Source: Candidatus Methylacidiphilales bacterium
Lineage (GTDB): Bacteria; Pseudomonadota; Gammaproteobacteria; JASGCS01
DNA: 64,000 nucleotides
NCBI GenBank assembly: GCA_030054035.1
Contig: JASGCS010000003.1
Location: forward strand, 96,292-160,291
Direction: 5' to 3'
The translations under genes and the position numbers were made by a program. Of this stretch, positions 17,285 through 25,505 are shown piece after piece. Under the pieces are notes generated by a model. The model searched no databases. It saw only the letters and a list, made by a program, of their open reading frames with translations, and was not told the DNA's origin. The number at the start of each line of letters is the position of its first letter. Within the stretch, counting starts at the first letter, position 1.

Positions 17285-20149
17285 TTAATTATTAACAAGA
17301 TAATCATACAGCTCACTATCAATCTTCTTGTCTAATTGAAAAGATATTTTAACCACTGGGTTGCGTTCAATAATCTCTTCTTGGTAAGTATTAGGAATAG
17401 TTTTTAAATCTCCAAGGTAATAAAAGAACTTTTCTTCCTGAGTTTTTTTGACAAACAGTGGCACACGAATACCTGACTCATGCTGGTTTAATAGTAGTGT
17501 AACATCTGGGCTTTCTTTGGTCCTGTTATTTTTTGAATACCACTGTAATTCTGAAGCTGAATTGAACTTATCTTTATATTTTGTTGTCGCAGAAATGGTA
17601 TCGCTTTTATGGTAATTAATAAAGAGTGGGCATTTCTTTTTATCTGGGTGAATGCTGTATCCACCAATATTTAACCCTACCTGTTCTTTTTCCCAATATA
17701 AAATTCGTAAGACATCTTTTCTGGTATAGTTGCCATAACGAATAAATCCATTACAGTACTCATGGTGGATTACTTTATTCTGAAAACTAATTATTGAAGA
17801 ACGAGTTGAGTCTAGGAGATAATTCTTGAAAGTTTCATTGGTTAGCGCGGCCTTAAGCGTACTTCCACATTCAATTTGGGGTTTGTGAGGGTGAGTACTG
17901 ATGATTTCATAATTATGGATTTCTCCAATCGGTATATTTTTACCTTTTGATTTATTTGTCGCATATTGTAAATTAAGATTATGCACACATCCTCTAAACT
18001 CTGCCTCAGAAATAGAAAATTGGTATTTATCTTTTAGAATATTATTCAATTCAGCTAGGGTAGTTCCACCTTTGGTAATAAGAAGCAATAGGATTTCACT
18101 TTCTTCTACTTTCTTTCCATCGTTGATTTCAATTGAAAGATGCCCTAACAGACTGTTTAATTTCTTGGGCAATGATACTTGATACTCTTTGTCTGCCTCT
18201 TTAACAAATGTCAGATACGAGCTTTTGCAGTAGGAAATAAATTGATAGGGATCGCGCTCACCGTTATGGTGAAAATCTTCCATCATTGGCGACCTATGTA
18301 GTTTGTATTTTAGATCTAAGTAATTATTTTTTAGGATTGTCTTAGTTTGAAGATTGGCTGAATTAATAGAATCCAGAATCTTTCCTTTTGCAATTTTATC
18401 AAACTGTACAAAGCAAGAACCGGGTAGCAGGGTGTGAGGTTTTAAGACAATCCGCCTCAATCGCTCTTTATCATTTGAATTTCCAAATAATGCCAGGGGA
18501 ATCATATAATTATTTTTGTAATTTCCTATAAAGTCAAGCACCGTTAAATATTCTTTATTGGCTGTTTTTCGTAGCCCCCTACCTAATTGCTGAATAAAGA
18601 TGATCGGTGATTGTGTTTCACGAAGCAAAATAATTAGATTTACTTTTGGAATATCAATCCCTTCGTTAAAAATATCTACAGTAAAAATTAATTCAATTCT
18701 ATGTGCATCATCATCCGATTCAATTCTTTTAATAGCTTCTTCTCTCTCACTTTCACTGCTAGTCCCCATTATTGCAATAGATCTCATACCTTTTTGATTG
18801 CATATTTCGGCGAGGGCATTCGCTTCTTCTACCCTACTACAAAATACTAGCCCTCTGATAATTCCAGAATCACTACCATATTTACGAATATTATCCAGAA
18901 TTACTTTGACACGCTCTTTACAAATTAATTGACTTAGTTTCGTATTTTCTCCAACAGATACGCCGTCAATTTGTAAATCACTAATACCAAAATAATTAAA
19001 TGGTGTGAGCAATTCTGATTCAAGTGCTTGATCAAGTCGCATCTCAAATGCAATCGTATTATTAAATAATTCATATAAATCTTTTCCATCGGTTCTATCT
19101 GGAGTGGCAGTCATGCCAAGTAAAAACTTAGGCTTAAAATAAGACAATAGTTTTTCATAGGTATTTGCTTTAGCATGGTGAGATTCATCAATAATAATAT
19201 ATTCAAAATGTTTTGAATCAAATCGTTCTAAATGGCTTGAGATTGATAGGGTTTGCACAGTGCTAAATATATAATCAGCATCAAACTCCTGTTTATCGCC
19301 AGAGTAAATTCCAAACCGTTTCGTAGTATGACCAAGCACTTGTTTAAATATCTCCATAGCTCGCTCTGCAATTGTTCTACGATGCACCACAAACAATAAT
19401 TTCTTTGGAGCTGATTGTAAAACATCTAATGCAGCAATTACAGTTTTACCTGTTCCAGTAGCTGATATGAGCAAAGCTCTTCTCTCATTATTACTTCTTA
19501 CCTTTGCAATCTCCTCTAAAGCTCTAACTTGGATTGGAAATGGATGGTACTTAACTGGAGTAATCTCATAAACGCTTTCCTTATTATTGCGTTCTTTATT
19601 GCGTTTTTCATTTTCGCAATATTCGGCAATGACAGCATCACTAAGATCATCTGCGTCTTTATACATTACTTTGAAATAATCCTTAAAAGCATTAATGATT
19701 GGATCTTGATTAAATTTGTCAAGCCTAATATTGAGCTCATCATTTCTAGCTAACCCATCTATAGTAATATTCGCACTTCCAATTAATAATGAATACTGTG
19801 AATCCTTTTTAAATAGATACCCTTTCCCATGGTATTTACTCCTGTCAGGTATCAGCCTTGATTTAATATTTTTAAATCTCTTTAATCCCTTAAGCGCATG
19901 GGATTGGGTAAAGTATTGATATGCTGACACAAGCAAATACGCAGTACCACAATTCCTATTATCAAATTCCTCAAGGGCATCTATTAATCTCCCTAATCCC
20001 CCTTGCGTTAAAAAAGCAACTGCAATCATAAACTCATCACAGTGCCGAATCTGATCATTAAGATAAGCACCTACATTAGATGATGCAGTAAAGTGCTTGT
20101 TAAGAACGAGGATGGGTTCTTGATTTATGGCTAACTTAAATTCATTCAT
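17285..20149 (-). CDS. PLD-nuclease/SF2 helicase fusion (DUF3427-type)
   Basis: 954 aa. The N-terminal ~200 residues are a phospholipase-D-like nuclease domain: SKYHGKGYLFKKD followed by LLIGSANITIDGLARNDELN. An SF2 helicase core follows: motif I ISATGTGKTVIAALD (near residue 230), motif II IIIDESHHAKA, motif III GMTATPDRTDG, then GLVFCSRVEEANALAE and motif VI FIQQLGRGLRKT. The C-terminal ~350 residues fit a DUF3427-type region. Such restriction-like translocase/nuclease fusions are common in defence islands, though the exact action is not known. It lies between the DUF488 pair and the pentapeptide/hipBA genes. No partner gene is obviously coupled to it. Confidence 0.85.
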   Translation of the reverse strand: MNEFKLAINQEPILVLNKHFTASSNVGAYLNDQIRHCDEFMIAVAFLTQGGLGRLIDALEEFDNRNCGTAYLLVSAYQYFTQSHALKGLKRFKNIKSRLIPDRSKYHGKGYLFKKDSQYSLLIGSANITIDGLARNDELNIRLDKFNQDPIINAFKDYFKVMYKDADDLSDAVIAEYCENEKRNKERNNKESVYEITPVKYHPFPIQVRALEEIAKVRSNNERRALLISATGTGKTVIAALDVLQSAPKKLLFVVHRRTIAERAMEIFKQVLGHTTKRFGIYSGDKQEFDADYIFSTVQTLSISSHLERFDSKHFEYIIIDESHHAKANTYEKLLSYFKPKFLLGMTATPDRTDGKDLYELFNNTIAFEMRLDQALESELLTPFNYFGISDLQIDGVSVGENTKLSQLICKERVKVILDNIRKYGSDSGIIRGLVFCSRVEEANALAEICNQKGMRSIAIMGTSSESEREEAIKRIESDDDAHRIELIFTVDIFNEGIDIPKVNLIILLRETQSPIIFIQQLGRGLRKTANKEYLTVLDFIGNYKNNYMIPLALFGNSNDKERLRRIVLKPHTLLPGSCFVQFDKIAKGKILDSINSANLQTKTILKNNYLDLKYKLHRSPMMEDFHHNGERDPYQFISYCKSSYLTFVKEADKEYQVSLPKKLNSLLGHLSIEINDGKKVEESEILLLLITKGGTTLAELNNILKDKYQFSISEAEFRGCVHNLNLQYATNKSKGKNIPIGEIHNYEIISTHPHKPQIECGSTLKAALTNETFKNYLLDSTRSSIISFQNKVIHHEYCNGFIRYGNYTRKDVLRILYWEKEQVGLNIGGYSIHPDKKKCPLFINYHKSDTISATTKYKDKFNSASELQWYSKNNRTKESPDVTLLLNQHESGIRVPLFVKKTQEEKFFYYLGDLKTIPNTYQEEIIERNPVVKISFQLDKKIDSELYDYLVNN

Positions 20150-20177
20150 GTATGCAATAACATCACTTTATCAGAGC

Positions 20178-21614
20178 CTAACCTTTAATCCTAAACTCAT
20201 TACGAATACCAAGGCCTATTAGAAAGATTAATAACAAAGAAAGTAATTTTAAAATGATTATAATAAAAGGAATACCTAACAGCCATAGCGGTCCATCAAT
20301 CGCGTCTAGATTTATTCCATAACCAGTGTTAAATAATAATGGGTTAATAACTTTAATACTAAACGTAGTCGCTGTATTATAATCAATGATATCTTTGTAA
20401 TCAGCATAGTCAGTAACTACAGGCAATAATAAATCATTGTAGATAAGTGTATATCCAAACCTTATTGTAATAATTCCAAGCCCAATAAAACAAATAATTG
20501 GACGCACTATGGATCTCCCATAATCAGCCAACCATTTAAACATACTTAAACCAAATTTCTTTATGTGTGGATTTGATACCTCTAAATCAGGCTTCTCATT
20601 TTTCTTGAGTGATAATCTAGTTGCTTCAAGTTCTTCACCAAATAAGTAAATCTCACTCCTATAATCATTTCCTGCTATTGCCAGCTCTTTCAAGGCTTTG
20701 TACTTATAGCTAATTTCGAGATAGGTATTTTCTACTTTTGATGATTCTTCTGTCTTTTTATTTTCTATTTTAAGTAATTCAGCTGTGGAAATAATTTTTG
20801 TCTTATCAAATCTAAAATTGCTATTTTTATAACTAATAAATCTAAAATCAGGAACCCTATGAAACACAGTTCCATCAAATATGCAAGAATAATCAAAACT
20901 ACAATTATTAAAAGAAAAATAGGAATTTCCAAAAATTAAATCCCCATTGTTATTATTTATAGGCGATTTAGCAACAGGCGTCTTATTAACACTATTAAAC
21001 ATTACCCTCTTCTTAAAATCAGAATTATCAAATTTCACAACATCCATAAAGGTAGAATTTGAAAAATCAGTTTCGCCATTAAATGTAACCCTTTTAAAAA
21101 AAGCCCTTCCCTCAAATGTCGCCTTTGAAAAATCAGCCCATTCCTTAAATGTCGCCTTTGAAAATAAAGCCTCACCTTCAAATGTCGCCCCAGTAAAATT
21201 AGCACCTTTTTCGAATTTTGCGTATGAAAAAGGTGCCTTGCCCTTAAATGTCGCCCCAGTAAAATCAGCGCTTGTCTCAAATATCGTTTTTACACAATTA
21301 GCTTCTAATATACAGCCTGAAAAATTTAAGATACCATTGTTCTTTAAAAAATTAAAATATTTTTCATATTCTTTAGGGATGAATATACCATATCCTTCTT
21401 TAATCCAGTTTTCTAAATTATGATAAATATCTTCAATTTCAGAGTATCGAAAAAAAATTTTCTTTTGAGCTAAATATACACTAAATGGAGTTATAACTCC
21501 ATCTTTAATTGCAGGTAATAAATAAGGGTACTTGTTTATATTTAGTGTTGTATCATTGATAATATCACTAAGTTTTATCTTGGTTTCTAATGCTTTATCT
21601 GGATGCGAGTCCAT
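20178..21614 (-). CDS. pentapeptide-repeat protein with C-terminal membrane segments
   Basis: 478 aa. Residues about 120-210 are tandem pentapeptide repeats of the A(D/N)F type (ANFTGATFEGEALFSKATF and similar), predicting a right-handed quadrilateral beta-helix. The C-terminus has two hydrophobic segments (IVRPIICFIGLGIITIRFGY; LWLLGIPFIIIILKLLSLLL) flanking a polar loop, the layout of pentapeptide/ion-channel-like membrane proteins. No signal peptide. The first ~60 residues are duplicated at 22680-22892. Function unknown. Its repeats also make short near-identical DNA repeats on both strands. Confidence 0.75.
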   Translation of the reverse strand: MDSHPDKALETKIKLSDIINDTTLNINKYPYLLPAIKDGVITPFSVYLAQKKIFFRYSEIEDIYHNLENWIKEGYGIFIPKEYEKYFNFLKNNGILNFSGCILEANCVKTIFETSADFTGATFKGKAPFSYAKFEKGANFTGATFEGEALFSKATFKEWADFSKATFEGRAFFKRVTFNGETDFSNSTFMDVVKFDNSDFKKRVMFNSVNKTPVAKSPINNNNGDLIFGNSYFSFNNCSFDYSCIFDGTVFHRVPDFRFISYKNSNFRFDKTKIISTAELLKIENKKTEESSKVENTYLEISYKYKALKELAIAGNDYRSEIYLFGEELEATRLSLKKNEKPDLEVSNPHIKKFGLSMFKWLADYGRSIVRPIICFIGLGIITIRFGYTLIYNDLLLPVVTDYADYKDIIDYNTATTFSIKVINPLLFNTGYGINLDAIDGPLWLLGIPFIIIILKLLSLLLIFLIGLGIRNEFRIKG

Positions 21615-21907
21615 GGTGACATTATAATTGAATAAAAATATAGTTTATTTATTGAAACTATCTGAAATTAATGTATTAAAAATGCTGATTGCATCTCATC
21701 ACATTCTTTACGGTCAATGTTGAATTGTTGCGTTGCGATAGTCTTCCACTGGGAGATTGAGTGTTTAATTTCATCAATTATTTTGTTTGCTTTTATTATG
21801 TCTAGTCTAAAGTCTTTCGCAGTTTTTAGTGCAGATGATAAGTCACTGGCTGGGTACTCTGGACTTGGTTTTGTGGTTAGCGTCCTGTCTTTTACACTGA
21901 GTGGGGT
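21500..21907. repeat. direct repeat copy 1 (hipA 3' end + pentapeptide 5' end)
   Basis: About 408 bases nearly identical to 22778-23185 at an offset of 1,278. By eye I count four mismatches, all in the pentapeptide-gene part; from 21614 on the copies look identical. The right edge is sharp, at GTGGGGT. Confidence 0.9.
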
Positions 21908-21934
21908 AAGGTCATTAGAATTAGAAATATCCAA
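21668..21934 (-). pseudogene. hipA 3' fragment (duplicated)
   Basis: The reading frame of 88 codons contains the last ~79 codons of HipA (TPLSVKDRTLTTKPSPEYPA to the C-terminus), identical to the end of the complete hipA at 22946-24166. The first ~9 codons are unrelated sequence created at the repeat edge. The kinase active site is not included, so the fragment should be inactive. It lies in the direct repeat copy at 21500-21907, upstream of the complete pentapeptide gene. Confidence 0.85.
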
Positions 21935-22004
21935 CTAGGATAGATTTTATAATAGAAAAGAATGAATTATTTTCAAATTCATCACCACTTCTCTATGCCG
22001 CAGG

Positions 22005-22670
22005 TTATAGCTCCAACTCAAAAAGCTTGCGCTGATCAACGATTTGTATATTAGGTAAATTAACTGGGGGTTTAATTTTATTGGCTACCGATTGATTTTC
22101 TTTTATACTAGTTGTTTTCGATTCTAAGATTGTGCCATCCTTACCTTCATAAATCATATCTAATCCAAATTCTGGTTTAGAAGTATTATAGATTACCGTA
22201 AGAGTTTTCATTGGGACATCTTTACTTTTAGGAATGAGGGTAAATTGTATTGTGCCATCCTTTTCACTTTTTGAAACATCACTAAAGTTTTCATTGATAA
22301 ATTGAGCATTAGGATTCTCTTTTAAATCAATAGGTCCAAATTGTGAAAATATTAATTCATCAAATTGCTTTTTAGTGAAAATTATTAAGACATTTTTATC
22401 TATATTGTGAACATAGACATCCCCTTTGTATAAATACACAGCATCGTTATCAGCTATACCAGAATAATTGTTAATATCTTGAAAATATATGGTTTGCTTT
22501 TTAATCTCCTTAACATTATTAATTGTTGTTGTTTCCTCTGATGTTACTATTAGATTTTTTACACTTGCCTCTTTGATAAGAAGCTTTACCAACTCCTCTG
22601 TTGGCGAGGCTATGCTATTGCTAAGGGTAATTATACTTAAGAGTAAGGCTAGGGAAATGTTTTTTATCAT
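22005..22670 (-). CDS. exported protein of unknown function, LolA-like fold possible
   Basis: 221 aa with a Sec signal peptide (KNISLALLLSIITLSNSIAS). The mature part is beta-rich: IYFQDINNYSGIADNDAVYL, YKGDVYVHNIDKNVLIIF, DGTIQFTLIPKSKDVP. This order resembles the LolA/LolB lipoprotein-carrier fold, but no diagnostic residue proves it. No Shine-Dalgarno is evident. It lies between the two copies of the 408-base direct repeat, so recombination between them would delete it. Eight bases after the pentapeptide fragment. Confidence 0.45.
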   Translation of the reverse strand: MIKNISLALLLSIITLSNSIASPTEELVKLLIKEASVKNLIVTSEETTTINNVKEIKKQTIYFQDINNYSGIADNDAVYLYKGDVYVHNIDKNVLIIFTKKQFDELIFSQFGPIDLKENPNAQFINENFSDVSKSEKDGTIQFTLIPKSKDVPMKTLTVIYNTSKPEFGLDMIYEGKDGTILESKTTSIKENQSVANKIKPPVNLPNIQIVDQRKLFELEL

Positions 22671-22679
22671 ATTTAGATT

Positions 22680-22892
22680 CTAACATATATATGGACTAAT
22701 ATAAATGAAGTTTTTTTCAGAATATCCAAAATAATGTTTCATTTGTTTTACATATTCACTAAAAGGTTTTATAGTTCCATCTTTAATTGCAGGTAATAAA
22801 TAAGGGTATTTATTTATATTTAGTGTTGTGTCATTGATAATATCACTAAGTTTTATCTTGGTTTCTAATGCTTTATCTGGAGGCGAGTCCAT
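22680..22892 (-). pseudogene. pentapeptide-gene 5' fragment (70 codons)
   Basis: Starts with residues almost identical to the complete gene at 20178-21614 (KALETKIKLSDIINDTTLN...). It diverges after about residue 45 and stops at codon 71, before any pentapeptide repeat. It follows the complete hipA at the same distance (53 bases) as the full gene follows the hipA fragment. It could be expressed as a short protein, but looks like a duplication remnant. Confidence 0.75.
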
Positions 22893-23185
22893 GGTGACAT
22901 TATAATTGAATAAAAATATAGTTTATTTATTGAAACTATCTGAAATTAATGTATTAAAAATGCTGATTGCATCTCATCACATTCTTTACGGTCAATGTTG
23001 AATTGTTGCGTTGCGATAGTCTTCCACTGGGAGATTGAGTGTTTAATTTCATCAATTATTTTGTTTGCTTTTATTATGTCTAGTCTAAAGTCTTTCGCAG
23101 TTTTTAGTGCAGATGATAAGTCACTGGCTGGGTACTCTGGACTTGGTTTTGTGGTTAGCGTCCTGTCTTTTACACTGAGTGGGGT
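22778..23185. repeat. direct repeat copy 2 (hipA 3' end + pentapeptide 5' end)
   Basis: Partner of 21500-21907. The two copies flank the exported-protein gene at 22005-22670. Confidence 0.9.
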
Positions 23186-24166
23186 GGGGTTTAGATCATA
23201 GGCAGGTGCTAGTCTCCAGCTATGCTTGCCAAATAAAAATCCATGATTGCGAAGGTGATCGTCGGTATTTGCTATGAGAATATTGAATACCATTCTGCGC
23301 CAGAGTTGTTGGATGTCTTCTGTTGGTGATTCACCGTATTGTACGATAGCTTCCATAATTTCAGTATAGTAATGTGTTTCTTGTGGTAGAGCTTGTAGCA
23401 TGCTCTGTGCTGAGAGAAAGGGTATCCGTTTAGATTTAACTCGATCAAATCTTGTAAGCAGTAATATTGGTTTGTCATCTATATACTTTAATTCAAATTC
23501 AGGTACGGTAATACCTGCTTGTTTTGCTAGTTGTGTTGCAACCGCTTCCCATGCAATTACAGAGTAACTATCATCTGTTTTGTGAAATTTTGCTATTGCT
23601 AATTGTTGATCTGATTTAAATATTGTAGCTTTTGGTCTAGCCCCTCCAAGCGATGTTCCAGGGGCGAATAATAACCGCAACTGCTCATTGGTGGCTTTTT
23701 TATTTTGATACGAGGTGCTACTATCCATCAGCTCTCCTAATTTGATTATTGGAGGTATTGATTTGTCAGTGTCTTCTGCTAAAAATATTTCAGGGGATTG
23801 TGGGTATGAAAATCGTAGCGCACCTAATCGACTGTAGTCATTTACTCCGAGCAGATAATCAATCTCTCTAAATGCATAAGGTTTTTTACCAGCTTCTTTT
23901 GATTTTTCATTTGCTATATATTGCATCAATTCTCTACCCCAACGGTCAGGTGATGAATCATTGAACGCACCAAACAAACCTTTGGTATGTTGCTTTCCTT
24001 GATCTAACCGTAAGCTAGGTTCTAGTGCGAATCTCAACGGATTGTTCAACCAACTTGCGTCATACTGAAAAGTAGTGGCGTCATTTTTATTTGAGTGCCA
24101 TAAACTACCTACATGATGATTATGATCATCTAGATTAATCGTTGTGATAATTTCTTGATTTACCAT
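22946..24166 (-). CDS. hipA: HipA-like Ser/Thr kinase toxin
   Basis: 406 aa HipA-family kinase. Visible blocks: N-terminal GLFGAFNDSSPDRWGRELM and INDYSRLG-type VNDYSRLGALRFSYP; GTSLGGARPKATIF (Gly-rich phosphate loop); LLLTRFDR; catalytic NTDDHLRNHGFLF and the metal-binding APAYDLNPTPLSVKD. Length and order match full HipA, which phosphorylates an aminoacyl-tRNA synthetase (GltX in E. coli) to halt translation. It follows hipB by 13 bases in the usual hipBA order. Its last ~79 codons are duplicated at 21668-21907. Confidence 0.9.
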   Translation of the reverse strand: MVNQEIITTINLDDHNHHVGSLWHSNKNDATTFQYDASWLNNPLRFALEPSLRLDQGKQHTKGLFGAFNDSSPDRWGRELMQYIANEKSKEAGKKPYAFREIDYLLGVNDYSRLGALRFSYPQSPEIFLAEDTDKSIPPIIKLGELMDSSTSYQNKKATNEQLRLLFAPGTSLGGARPKATIFKSDQQLAIAKFHKTDDSYSVIAWEAVATQLAKQAGITVPEFELKYIDDKPILLLTRFDRVKSKRIPFLSAQSMLQALPQETHYYTEIMEAIVQYGESPTEDIQQLWRRMVFNILIANTDDHLRNHGFLFGKHSWRLAPAYDLNPTPLSVKDRTLTTKPSPEYPASDLSSALKTAKDFRLDIIKANKIIDEIKHSISQWKTIATQQFNIDRKECDEMQSAFLIH

Positions 24167-24179
24167 AATTAATTTCTAA

Positions 24180-24500
24180 TTACTTCAGCCTGATACGCTT
24201 AGGTAGCTGCTCCTCTTCTAGCATTGCTCCAAGGGTGTCGTTAGAATAGCTTGCGACTTGGAACAATTTATCATCTAGTCCAAGAACAAATAATACCAAT
24301 GCATATCCGCCCATAGAGACGGTTGAGCTTCCTTTCTCTATTTTTGCAATAGTGATTTTAGATAGATTGGTTCTTTCGGCCATTAAATAAACTGGTATTC
24401 TGCGTCTTTTTCTGGCGTTAGCAATATCCTGCCCAAGTCTTTTGAAAAGTGCTTTAATCTTAATTGGCATGTAATTATCATTTTTCATGTCATTCTCCAT
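24180..24500 (-). CDS. hipB: HipB-like Xre-family antitoxin
   Basis: 106 aa with a central HTH_3 domain: RLGQDIANARKRRRIPVYLM, AERTNLSKITIAKIEKGS, YALVLFVLGLDDKLF. The C-terminal tail (EEEQLPKRIRLK) is typical of HipB proteins. It would neutralise HipA and repress the operon. The frame begins at 24500 (MENDMKNDN). ATG codons a few residues in are alternatives, since the HTH starts near residue 20. Upstream is an AT-rich palindromic region, its likely operator. Confidence 0.88.
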   Translation of the reverse strand: MENDMKNDNYMPIKIKALFKRLGQDIANARKRRRIPVYLMAERTNLSKITIAKIEKGSSTVSMGGYALVLFVLGLDDKLFQVASYSNDTLGAMLEEEQLPKRIRLK

Positions 24501-24648
24501 TAGTTGTTTTATAAATATAAGATATATTATAAATTGCTATATATTGTATAAAGTATATTATAGTATATGATAGAATACATACAAATATGTAAATTGCCTG
24601 CAAGTAGTGCAATCTACAAGTGATTTCTAATGAGGGTTGCTACGCTAT
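24501..24648 (-). promoter_or_regulatory. hipBA upstream region, AT-rich palindromic
   Basis: Contains TATAAT on the minus strand (near 24530) and overlapping near-palindromes such as AGTATATTATAGTATATGA (24551-24569) and ACATACAAATATGT (24587-24600). It is a plausible autoregulatory operator. I see no gene here. The match AGTATATTATA also occurs near 14450, in front of the S24 repressor. Confidence 0.35.
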
Positions 24649-25407
24649 TTAATTCAAGCTTATGTAATACATGATCGCTAGTATGCTCAAAACACAAGCG
24701 CCTAGTATGAGATTTCTTCGTTTGATGTCAATTTCTATTTTCTCTGGTGTGCCAGTTAAGAGCAATTCTGAAAAAGTCATGAAGAGGTAGTAGGAAGTAA
24801 TAGGTGCAATCAGCAACATGTTGAAGAATTGTGCAGTGGCTTTAGCGTATAGGGTTGATTGGGATAGCAAATCAATAATTATCCAATCGCTGAATAGGGT
24901 AATAAATGCGTAGGATGAGAATGCAAAAAGTATTAGCAGGATGATGCGAAGTAATACTTCAAGTGGGTACTGGGCTATTAACGACCAACTGTGTAATAGT
25001 GCCTGCATACCGTGGTAGTTCTTGCATAGTAATGAGTATTTACTTACCGAAAGAACTAATGCTAGATATATTCCAGGCAGAATTAATATCAGCATTCCAC
25101 CTAGTACTGCTAGTGCGCCAAATACAAATAGTAAATAATACGAGACAATGATGGGTAAAGTTTTTACTATGGCTTGAGCGCTGCTGGTTTTCTTTTCAGT
25201 GTCAATTACTATTAGTTCTATTGCGACCAGACAGAACAGCTCAACATGAAACCCTGTTATAAAACTAACTATCTCTTGGTCAGCAAAGACTGAGTCCAAA
25301 AATAACTTTCCAGCAGAGCACAATAATGCGATAGGAATAATATCAGTGAAACGAGTTCTGTATTGAGTAATTGCAGATGAAAGTATTAAAAATTTGTCTT
25401 GTAGCAT
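24649..25407 (-). CDS. integral membrane protein (YciC/DUF975-like), function unknown
   Basis: 252 aa from the ATG at 25407 (MLQDKFLILSS). A longer frame to 25491 would run through the norB promoter region and is unlikely. About five to six hydrophobic segments. The block GGMLILILPGIYLALVLSVS followed by LLCKNYHGMQALLHSW resembles the conserved centre of YciC/UPF0259 and related membrane-domain proteins. No catalytic motif. Divergent from norB, so the two may share a control region, but nothing links their functions. Confidence 0.6.
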   Translation of the reverse strand: MLQDKFLILSSAITQYRTRFTDIIPIALLCSAGKLFLDSVFADQEIVSFITGFHVELFCLVAIELIVIDTEKKTSSAQAIVKTLPIIVSYYLLFVFGALAVLGGMLILILPGIYLALVLSVSKYSLLCKNYHGMQALLHSWSLIAQYPLEVLLRIILLILFAFSSYAFITLFSDWIIIDLLSQSTLYAKATAQFFNMLLIAPITSYYLFMTFSELLLTGTPEKIEIDIKRRNLILGACVLSILAIMYYISLN

Positions 25408-25455
25408 ACAATACGATACACCATATAAGATTTTAAAGTGTAGACTTAAGTATGA

Positions 25456-25473
25456 GCGAGTAGTTATACTCGC
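25456..25473. promoter_or_regulatory. inverted repeat upstream of norB
   Basis: GCGAGTA (25456-25462) and TACTCGC (25467-25473) are perfectly complementary across four bases, 33 bases before the norB ATG. It is a candidate operator for a regulator of the denitrification genes. It does not match FNR/NNR (TTGAT....ATCAA). AAGATGTA just downstream resembles half an NsrR site. Confidence 0.4.
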
Positions 25474-25505
25474 AGTGATAAGATGTACCACCTTTCGGAG
25501 AAATT

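Noticed and set aside
21040..21280. CRISPR-like short repeats
   Set aside because: They are the coding repeats of the pentapeptide protein, 15-30 bases apart with no unique spacers.
20947..21423. 158-codon plus-strand frame with repeated residues
   Set aside because: Antisense reading of the pentapeptide repeats; its repeats only mirror them.
14425..24500. Prophage or integrative element
   Set aside because: No integrase, structural phage genes, tRNA target or flanking attachment repeats found, despite the S24 repressor.
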